Part shown: positions 1 to 4,490 of the stretch, piece by piece
How positions within the stretch are numbered: the first letter of the stretch is position 1
Layout of the letters: each line of letters opens with the position of its first letter
Origin: an uncultured Ruminococcus sp.
GTDB lineage: Bacteria; Bacillota; Clostridia; Oscillospirales; Acutalibacteraceae
Direction of reading: 5' to 3'
DNA length: 5,313 nt
Assembly: GCA_902803035.1 (NCBI GenBank)
Contig: CADCON010000212.1
Span: forward strand, 1-5,313
Position numbers and translations under genes: made by a program
Notes under the pieces: generated by a model
The model's input: the letters and a program-made list of their open reading frames with translations, nothing else
The model's database searches: none
What the model was told of the DNA's origin: nothing

Positions 1-745
1 AGAAATTGCCCTGCACGAAATTCCAGACAGTGTGAATGGCACACGCCATCCAGATGGAATTGAGCTTCAGCACAAGGAAGGACATGAACACGCCGAAGAG
101 AATCAGGTTCACCATGGAAAGAACCGTAATTCCGCTGTTGAGAAGATGAAGCGCGCCGAATACCAGCGAATTGAAGAGCATTCCGGCGAGCGCGCCGCCC
201 TTGCTGCCGAATGAGGTCATCATGAAGCCCCTGCACACCGTTTCCTCACTCGCGCCCTGCACCATGAAGCCGAGGAACATGGCGATCAGCACCAGATATC
301 TGTTGCCGAGCACGTAGCCGTCGTAGGTCATCGCGCCGGTCGCCACGCATATTCCCACGCCCGCTGAGAACATGATGAAGGCGACCGCCATGCCGAGAAG
401 ATAATCCGTCACGGCGTGTTCCCTGACAAATCCCATGGAACGCAGGCTGCGCTTCTCAGCGAATTTCACATACAGCGTCAGAATGACGATCGGGGCAGCC
501 GTCACGGCGAGCTGGGAAAGAACCATGAAATCGACAGGCAGCTCCGTCATTTTGGAATGGGTCACTATGATATACGCGAAAACAATCGGGATCACAAACA
601 CCGATTCGGTAATAATCGAACCGATTCCCACGCCGAAAGCGGCAAGTCCATTGAGGAAGATATTCCACTTCGCCTGTCTTCCCTCCCCTGCCAGAGCAAG
701 TATTGCCGGCATGGGGCTGAACGTCTTTTTTACATTTGAAATCAT
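1..745 (-). CDS. CPBP (CAAX/Abi-type) intramembrane metalloprotease, C-terminus cut by window edge
   Basis: The reading frame starts at ATG 745-743 and stays open for 248 codons to the left edge, so the C-terminus is missing. The start is supported by AGGAAAGGA (756-764), about 10 nt upstream. The hydrophobicity pattern suggests six to seven membrane spans (roughly residues 35-62, 73-93, 114-136, 149-164, 185-200, 207-226, 230-242). All three CPBP family signatures are visible: EETVCR (E167, E168, R172; motif 1), FGALH (F196, H200; motif 2) and HTVWN (H238, N242; motif 3). In this family (type II CAAX protease, Rce1-like) these Glu/His/Asn residues form the active site inside the membrane. 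Known members cleave prenylated proteins, pheromone precursors or bacteriocin-related peptides; the substrate here is unknown. It lies 20 nt after the M48 gene and is probably co-transcribed. Family assignment is firm; specific function is not. Confidence 0.93.
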   Translation of the reverse strand, partial: MISNVKKTFSPMPAILALAGEGRQAKWNIFLNGLAAFGVGIGSIITESVFVIPIVFAYIIVTHSKMTELPVDFMVLSQLAVTAAPIVILTLYVKFAEKRSLRSMGFVREHAVTDYLLGMAVAFIMFSAGVGICVATGAMTYDGYVLGNRYLVLIAMFLGFMVQGASEETVCRGFMMTSFGSKGGALAGMLFNSLVFGALHLLNSGITVLSMVNLILFGVFMSFLVLKLNSIWMACAIHTVWNFVQGNF

Positions 746-755
746 ACAATCACAA

Positions 756-764
756 TCCTTTCCT
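756..764 (-). promoter_or_regulatory. Ribosome binding site of the CPBP protease gene
   Basis: AGGAAAGGA on the minus strand lies about 10 nt before ATG 745. It selects that ATG over the TTG at 749 in another frame, which would give a protein without the CPBP motifs. It sits in the 20-nt gap after the M48 stop codon and overlaps the last codons and stop of M48 only marginally, consistent with translation from one mRNA. Confidence 0.6.
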
Positions 765-765
765 G

Positions 766-1761
766 TCAGAACAGCGACCCGCTCCTGCGAAGCGGATCCG
801 CGAGAGCCACAACGCGCTTGGTCATTACGGGATGACTGCTCACGAGATTGTAACAGAATACAAAGAATCCTTTCACGCCGAGCGCGTGCTGCACATAATC
901 CACCTTGTCAACCTGGCGGTAGAGATGCTTTCCGGCGACCAGCGTCATCATGGCGTCCACGCCGTCGCTGCCGGACAGCAGCTGCGCCAGACGGTCGCAG
1001 CTGTATTCACGCGCGCGGGAAGCGGTCGGCCCCAGAATGGGGATAAGCTGCGAGAACATGATGTTATAATAATAATGCATGGTAGCGTGTTTATAATAGA
1101 TATGTGACATTTCGTGGGCAATAATAAACCGGATGGTGGCCATATCGTGATATTCGCGGTAGGCGACCTCCAGCAGGTCCGCGTAAACCTCTATGTACTG
1201 CCTGAACGGAATGAACGCGGAAAAAGCATTCAGCACGCCGTCGCCCTGCACCATGTAGATCTTGGGAACACGCTTCATTCCCAGCTTCTGGGCGTATTCC
1301 TCGACAATAGCGTATATTTCCGGGTAGGTTTTCTCGGTGATCCTCACCGACATACTCCGGTACTGCGCGTAGGCATAGCTTACAACAAACGGAATGGCGA
1401 TCGCTGTGAAAATGATCATGATCAGATATTCGATATTTTCGGGCATATCGTTGATTTTTTCCTCAAAGTCAGCGGTATCCGCTTCCGCGCTCTGTACAAC
1501 GGATTGCGCCACCGCGTCGTAATACGCCTGGTTCTTCTCCTCCGAGGCGATAAAATAGATGACCGCGCCCACAATCAGCAGTATATTGAGTATCACCAGA
1601 AAAACATACCACGGCAGCTCCGCTTTATGGCGGGTCTGCCGGATAATTCTCTTGTCGATAGGCTGCCAGACAGGCCGCTGCGGACTTCCCTGCGGCGGGG
1701 GAGCGTAATGGGAGGCCGGCTGCTGCTGCGGAATGCCCTGTGGGTTGAATTGGTTGTCCAT
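766..1761 (-). CDS. M48 family zinc metalloprotease, membrane-anchored
   Basis: 331 residues, ATG 1761 to TGA 766. Residues 1-35 are rich in Gln and Pro. Two membrane spans follow (about 51-71 and 111-132), flanked by basic residues (RIIRQTRHK before, YAQYR after), so both ends are predicted cytoplasmic with an acidic loop (72-110) outside. The catalytic domain holds HEMSH (216-220): the HExxH zinc motif, with H216 and H220 as ligands and E217 as catalytic base. REYSCDR (251-257) follows and matches the ExxxD motif giving the third ligand, E252. SHPVMTKRV (309-317) matches the conserved C-terminal 'SxHP' region of HtpX/Ste24-like peptidases. The topology differs from classical HtpX (about 290 aa, spans also after HExxH): here both spans are N-terminal and a Pro/Gln-rich tail is added. 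Known relatives degrade misfolded membrane proteins or process precursors; the substrate here is unknown. It is the middle gene of the three-protease run. Confidence 0.95.
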   Translation of the reverse strand: MDNQFNPQGIPQQQPASHYAPPPQGSPQRPVWQPIDKRIIRQTRHKAELPWYVFLVILNILLIVGAVIYFIASEEKNQAYYDAVAQSVVQSAEADTADFEEKINDMPENIEYLIMIIFTAIAIPFVVSYAYAQYRSMSVRITEKTYPEIYAIVEEYAQKLGMKRVPKIYMVQGDGVLNAFSAFIPFRQYIEVYADLLEVAYREYHDMATIRFIIAHEMSHIYYKHATMHYYYNIMFSQLIPILGPTASRAREYSCDRLAQLLSGSDGVDAMMTLVAGKHLYRQVDKVDYVQHALGVKGFFVFCYNLVSSHPVMTKRVVALADPLRRSGSLF

Positions 1762-1773
1762 AATTGAAATATG

Positions 1774-1780
1774 CTCCTTT
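1774..1780 (-). promoter_or_regulatory. Ribosome binding site of the M48 protease gene
   Basis: AAAGGAG on the minus strand lies 12 nt before ATG 1761, a rather long spacing. A 6-bp hairpin (1785-1803) ends only four bases upstream of it, so folding there could influence ribosome access (inference). Confidence 0.6.
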
Positions 1781-1784
1781 TTTC

Positions 1785-1803
1785 CGGCAGAATAGCCCTG
1801 CCG
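1785..1803 (-). other. Small hairpin just upstream of the M48 ribosome binding site
   Basis: CGGCAG (1785-1790) pairs with CTGCCG (1798-1803) around a 7-nt loop. In the minus-strand mRNA it sits immediately before the A-rich GGAG ribosome binding site of the M48 gene. It is not followed by a U-run on the minus strand. On the plus strand the T-run lies on the wrong side, so it is not an intrinsic terminator in either direction. It may set mRNA stability or translation of the second operon gene; this is inference. Confidence 0.45.
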
Positions 1804-1821
1804 ATTATTGATTCAGATGAA

Positions 1822-1869
1822 AGAATACCACGCGCAACGCCCTTCAGGCGTTCTGAAGGATGGTATTCT
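1822..1869 (-). promoter_or_regulatory. Structured M28-M48 intercistronic element with two alternative hairpins
   Basis: An outer stem AGAATACCA (1822-1830) pairs perfectly with TGGTATTCT (1861-1869) and begins at the last base of the M28 stop codon. Inside lie two perfect, mutually exclusive hairpins. CCTTCAG (1841-1847) pairs with CTGAAGG (1853-1859), and AACGCC (1836-1841) pairs with GGCGTT (1847-1852); each uses bases of the other. On the minus strand the outer stem is followed by a weak T-rich tract (TTTCATCT), so partial termination is possible but not clear. Likely roles are attenuation, mRNA processing, or protecting the 3' end of M28 so that M28 and M48 are made in different amounts. 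The pairing is seen in the sequence; the role is inferred. Confidence 0.6.
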
Positions 1870-2813
1870 CAGAACCTGCCTTCTTTGGCAAACCGGAATA
1901 CATCTTCCGTCAGCCGGTTGATCTTCTCAATGTCGCACAGGGCATCCCTGGCCGTATGGATAAGCGGCAGGTAAAGCAGCCCCACGCGGGATTTTCTGGT
2001 GTAGCTGACCATGACCGCGTTTTTGAAATTGGCGTGATCGCTGAGGAAGATCATGGCGCTCCGCTTGCTTACAGGCTGCTGCCCCGCTTCGCGGAACGCT
2101 TCCGCGAGAGAATCGGCCACCTCCGAGCTTCTGGTGCGGGCAAAGGTCAGTACATCGCCGTACCCCACGCAGTCAAAATTGATGACCTTCGTGCGGCTGA
2201 GGTCAATGCCATTCTTCCGGCAGTGCTTCGCAAAGCCGCCCGAACCGAGCAGCCCCCACTCTTCGTTGTCAAAAAACACAAAGCAGCACTTTTTCCTCAT
2301 TTCCCCGTCGGCGGCCACCTTCTCCGCAAGCGAGAGCAGCGAAAGCACACCGCTTGTGTTGTCGTTGCGGTTATTTTTGTTTTTGATGGTCATGGAAAGC
2401 AGCATCACCACCAGCACCGTCAGAATGGACAGTTCACCCGACCAGAAAAGCTGGCTGGCGGACGCTTCGGGAAAGAGAGAAGCACCACCCAGCGGAATGG
2501 CAAATCCCAGCAGGCAGATGAGAAGTATCAGAAAGACATTCGCGCCGGTCTGCCCCCAGAGGGACGCTGTCCGCAGCATCCATCCGGTTCTGCCGGGCGT
2601 GTCGTAGTGGGCGGTAAACATATATTCCGCGCGCGGGTCGCCCACGAGCAGATTGGTTCCCGAAGCGTCAATTTCAGTGATTTCCCCTTCGGCATAACCC
2701 ATTCTGAGAAGCTCCGCCCTGAGCGTTTTTCGCAGGGCGTGTTTTTCTTTCTTGGTAAACCTTGTCGGGTGGTTTTCAAAGATTTCCTGTGCCTTCAGAC
2801 CGGTAATGGGCAT
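1869..2813 (-). CDS. M28 family metallo-aminopeptidase with an internal membrane hairpin
   Basis: 314 residues, ATG 2813 to TGA 1869, with AGAGGA (2821-2826) 7 nt before the start. All five metal-ligand positions of M28 di-zinc exopeptidases can be seen: H69 (TAHYDTPG), bridging D151 (RNDNTSG), catalytic E184 and ligand E185 (DNEEWG), D214 (DCVGYGD) and H286 (IHTARD). M28 enzymes remove amino acids from the N-terminus of peptides. Two hydrophobic segments (about 91-110 and 128-143) lie between the first ligand and D151. There is no signal peptide, and positive residues before the first span (KKEKHALRK) and after the second (IKNKNNR) predict a cytoplasmic catalytic domain. Most characterised bacterial M28 enzymes are instead exported. 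It is the first gene of the three-protease operon, directly behind a strong promoter. Family is near certain; substrate unknown. Confidence 0.94.
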   Translation of the reverse strand: MPITGLKAQEIFENHPTRFTKKEKHALRKTLRAELLRMGYAEGEITEIDASGTNLLVGDPRAEYMFTAHYDTPGRTGWMLRTASLWGQTGANVFLILLICLLGFAIPLGGASLFPEASASQLFWSGELSILTVLVVMLLSMTIKNKNNRNDNTSGVLSLLSLAEKVAADGEMRKKCCFVFFDNEEWGLLGSGGFAKHCRKNGIDLSRTKVINFDCVGYGDVLTFARTRSSEVADSLAEAFREAGQQPVSKRSAMIFLSDHANFKNAVMVSYTRKSRVGLLYLPLIHTARDALCDIEKINRLTEDVFRFAKEGRF

Positions 2814-2820
2814 GGTTTTT

Positions 2821-2826
2821 TCCTCT
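2821..2826 (-). promoter_or_regulatory. Ribosome binding site of the M28 peptidase gene
   Basis: AGAGGA on the minus strand lies 7 nt before ATG 2813 and fixes that start. The leader from the predicted transcription start (about 2846) to the ATG is only about 33 nt, leaving no room for a riboswitch. Confidence 0.65.
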
Positions 2827-2852
2827 TTTCTGTCAGTTGTGCTGATATCTAT

Positions 2853-2881
2853 AATATATCACTAAATGAAAGGATTGTCAA
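2853..2881 (-). promoter_or_regulatory. Near-consensus housekeeping promoter of the three-protease operon
   Basis: On the minus strand a perfect -35 TTGACA (2881-2876) is followed by a 17-nt spacer and a -10 TATATT (2858-2853, five of six matches to TATAAT). Transcription would start near 2846, about 33 nt before the M28 ATG. It starts right after the terminator of the cupin gene, so the protease run is an independent unit. Such a strong sigma-A/sigma-70 site suggests high basal expression. I see no convincing operator around it. Confidence 0.85.
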
Positions 2882-2902
2882 AGCATTTTTTATCCAATTC
2901 CG

Positions 2903-2947
2903 AAAAAAAGCCGGAGAAGCGGTTTCCTGGAAAATCACTTCTCCGGC
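2903..2947 (-). terminator. Rho-independent terminator of the cupin gene
   Basis: On the minus strand a perfect 10-bp stem GCCGGAGAAG (2947-2938) / CTTCTCCGGC (2919-2910) with an 18-nt loop is followed directly by seven T (2909-2903). It begins 23 nt after the cupin stop codon. On the plus strand the stem is not followed by a T-run, so it acts in one direction only. It separates the cupin transcript from the protease operon, whose -35 box begins about 20 nt further on. Confidence 0.93.
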
Positions 2948-2970
2948 ATTCAAGTAGTTCTGCTGAAATC

Positions 2971-3375
2971 TCAGTTCCCGGCGCACTGAACGGTTCCGTA
3001 AGGATGATGAGGCGGGGCGTAGACCGAATATACCTTCAGCGGCGTGTTGCCGACGTTGACAAGATTATGCCATGTCCCGGCGGGAATCATTACCGCGCCG
3101 CCGCTGGTGACCTTCCGGCGGCAGTTCATCTGATTTTTGCATGATCCTGTCACGGCCAGTGCGCAGCCGTTCACCACGCAAAGAAGCTGATCGGTATCGC
3201 AGTGTATCTCCGCGCCGATCTCTCCGCCAACGGGAATGCACATGAGCGTCACCTGAAGATATTCTCCCGTCCACAGCGCGGCTCTGTATTTCTGATTACA
3301 TTCCGTAAGACGGTTGATATCGACGACCGCGGGCTTCCCTCCCCTGTCGATATGGCTGCATCTGCTGTCATTCAT
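2971..3375 (-). CDS. Small single-domain cupin protein
   Basis: 134 residues from ATG 3375 to TGA 2971. An in-frame ATG two codons upstream (3381) is less likely: AGGAGG (3383-3388) is only 1 nt from it but an ideal 7 nt from ATG 3375. The protein is one cupin beta-barrel. The first cupin motif lies in GGEIGAEIHCDTDQLLCVVNG-like sequence around residues 50-70, with H58 as probable metal ligand and acidic D60/D62 where cupins often have further ligands. The second motif is IPAGTWHNLVN (about 97-107) with H103. The TALWTG-like segment (AALWTGEYLQVTLM, 32-45) and the C-terminal YAPPHHPYGTV are typical of a small cupin group common in clostridia. No signal peptide; cytoplasmic. Reaction and substrate are not known; sugar-isomerase-like or binding roles are possible. 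It forms its own transcription unit. Confidence 0.92.
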   Translation of the reverse strand: MNDSRCSHIDRGGKPAVVDINRLTECNQKYRAALWTGEYLQVTLMCIPVGGEIGAEIHCDTDQLLCVVNGCALAVTGSCKNQMNCRRKVTSGGAVMIPAGTWHNLVNVGNTPLKVYSVYAPPHHPYGTVQCAGN

Positions 3376-3382
3376 ATTCATA

Positions 3383-3388
3383 CCTCCT
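3383..3388 (-). promoter_or_regulatory. Ribosome binding site that decides the cupin start
   Basis: A full AGGAGG on the minus strand lies 7 nt before ATG 3375 but only 1 nt before ATG 3381. A ribosome cannot use the 3381 ATG at that spacing, so the protein should start at the second Met (134 residues, not 136). Confidence 0.8.
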
Positions 3389-3434
3389 GTCGGAAAGCGT
3401 TATTCCCCCGCGAACGATGGGCGCTTCCGATATC

Positions 3435-3465
3435 AGTATATGCGCGGCAGCAGGTTCGGTGCCAA
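3435..3465 (-). promoter_or_regulatory. Candidate promoter of the cupin gene
   Basis: On the minus strand TTGGCA (3465-3460, five of six matches to TTGACA) and TATACT (3440-3435, five of six to TATAAT) are separated by 19 nt, longer than the optimum. Transcription would start near 3428, giving a leader of about 50 nt. It is the best match found upstream of the cupin gene, but the spacing makes it tentative. Confidence 0.4.
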
Positions 3466-3614
3466 AAACGGAATTCTAAGGAAAATACGGGCGATATTTT
3501 CGTCGCGGCGGGCAGTCATGCTCTCCCCATTCACGCGGTCCAATAATGCTTCTGGCGATTTTTGCGGAGTTTACAAAAAATTTACCTTTTATTGCCGAAA
3601 TGGGGCACTTTTTC

Positions 3615-3645
3615 TGGACATTTGATAGACCGATTATGCTACAAT
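3615..3645 (+). promoter_or_regulatory. Extended -10 promoter of the surface-protein gene
   Basis: TGCTACAAT (3637-3645) is an extended -10 element: TG, one base, then TACAAT with five of six matches to TATAAT. A possible -35 TGGACA (3615-3620) lies 19 nt upstream, a poor spacing, but extended -10 promoters depend little on the -35. The predicted start is near 3652, about 20 nt before the ATG. That is short, and the ribosome binding site then lies almost at the 5' end of the mRNA. Confidence 0.6.
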
Positions 3646-3653
3646 AGAAAAAA

Positions 3654-3660
3654 AGGGGGT
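3654..3660 (+). promoter_or_regulatory. Ribosome binding site of the surface-protein gene
   Basis: AGGGGGT lies 11 nt before ATG 3672. It is a purine-rich but imperfect match with long spacing. It supports 3672 over ATG 3770, which has no spaced ribosome binding site. Confidence 0.5.
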
Positions 3661-3671
3661 ATTCTTAATTC

Positions 3672-3794
3672 ATGAACAATATCCAAAAACGAAAGACCCG
3701 TCCGGGGAAGCGGATTGCTTCTCTCCTTGCGGATTGCAAACGCCGTGACAGGCGGATTTTCCGCATAGGATGCGCGGTGCTGTTGCTCCTGTAG
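3672..3794 (+). other. Signal-peptide segment ending at a premature TAG
   Basis: As written, this encodes only 40 residues: a basic stretch and the first half of a hydrophobic core (GCAVLLLL), then TAG. The next frame continues the core as VAAGVVPFMRSRAADSG. Restoring one G at 3791 (CTG GTA GCC) joins both halves into an about 16-residue hydrophobic core followed by an Ala-x-Ala-like site. The unusually long basic n-region (about 31 residues) resembles that of large exported Gram-positive surface proteins. Confidence 0.7.
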
Positions 3795-3998
3795 CCGCCG
3801 GCGTCGTGCCTTTTATGCGAAGCCGTGCGGCGGATAGCGGCTCCGTGTCCGGAAGTGACACTGTCAGCCTGAGCGACACGGCAGAGCGGCAATCGCAACC
3901 AAGACAGAATCGTGAGCCGTTGCGAAATTCCGCGCAGGACGGAACCTCCATGTACAGCGTCCGATTTGAAAACGGCGACAGCTACTACCCGGATGGAG

Positions 3999-4490
3999 GG
4001 CAACGTCTCCGCCGGACTCTTGGAGCTTCTCGCCGCGCTGGATATTCCGGGCGATGTGCAGGACGCTTCCAGCGACGACGATTCCATTCTGTCGGTTTCC
4101 GATGTATCGGGCGACTGGACGGTGACGGTCAGAGCGCCGAATGCAACCATGCCGGCGCTCCATGTCACGGTGGACGGCGTTGAGCATACCATTGAAAGCC
4201 AAGTTACATCGGCATACAGCCACCCTTCCGATCCGGATTGCGCCAAGATGTGCGTTTACGTCTGGCAGGGTTCCGACCATATGGGACGGGTCGCTATCGA
4301 CACAACGGACGTTACCCACGGCAGCGAGGGCGGTGGCGGCATTTTCGCCAAGGGCAGCCGGCACAGACTGATCGCCATTCCGAATGAAGGCTATGTGTTC
4401 TGGGCTGGCACGAAGGGGGAAGCTGGCTCAGCAGCTATGCTTCTGGATTCAGTCAGGACGCCTCCGTCAATCCCTGTGAAATCACGCTGA
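3999..4490 (+). other. Second coding segment: SGDWTVT domain and InlB-B-like repeat
   Basis: This frame opens at 3912 but carries real coding only from about 3999 (GNVSAGLLELLAALDIPG...) to about 4404 (GYVFW); its TGA at 4488-4490 lies in an out-of-frame tail. The first part (about 60 residues, ending ALHVTVDGVEHTI) matches my memory of small N-terminal domains of clostridial surface proteins in which a short helix (AGLLELLAAL) precedes SGDWTVTV. The second part (VYVWQGSDHMGRVAID to GYVFW) fits the divergent InlB B-repeat pattern 'G-V ... G ... L-A-P--GY-F-GW'. The true continuation, WHEGGSWLSS to CEITLNSDRCYIASF, is in the next frame (4406-4532). Confidence 0.7.

Larger units (their letters stand above)
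3382..3671. other. Divergent intergenic region between cupin and surface-protein genes
   Basis: About 290 nt without a credible gene. The left part holds the cupin ribosome binding site and candidate promoter; the right part (3600-3671) holds the surface-protein promoter and ribosome binding site. The middle (about 3470-3600) is a mix of GC-rich and A/T-rich sequence in which I see no hairpin, operator or start codon with a ribosome binding site. The open frames across it are random-looking and lack ribosome binding sites. Confidence 0.6.

Noticed and set aside
456..749. 97-codon minus-strand frame from TTG 749
   Set aside because: Out of frame with the CPBP protein, which has the membrane spans and the EExxxR, FxxxH and HxxxN motifs.
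435..1767. Long plus-strand open frames opposite the CPBP and M48 genes (435-1046, 736-1107, 1114-1767)
   Set aside because: They are antisense to genes with intact catalytic motifs, have no ribosome binding sites, and encode Arg/His-rich sequence without domains.
1860..2957. 365-codon plus-strand frame opposite the M28 gene
   Set aside because: The opposite strand holds all five M28 metal ligands, a ribosome binding site and a promoter. This frame is its shadow and runs through the cupin terminator.
2844..3434. GATATC just downstream of both the M28 and the cupin -10 boxes as a shared operator
   Set aside because: Only a 6-mer; another copy lies inside the CPBP gene at 295-300, so chance is sufficient.
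3771..3773. Cys in IGCAVLLLL as a lipoprotein lipobox
   Set aside because: The Cys precedes the hydrophobic core instead of following it, so it cannot be the lipidated residue.
3770..4183. ATG 3770 as an alternative true start of the surface protein
   Set aside because: No spaced ribosome binding site, and it would lose the basic n-region and the LLLL half of the signal core. The frame also becomes Arg-rich nonsense after 4000.
3665..4364. Minus-strand frames 3665-4246 and 3864-4364
   Set aside because: Antisense to recognisable surface-protein domains; no ribosome binding site or domain.
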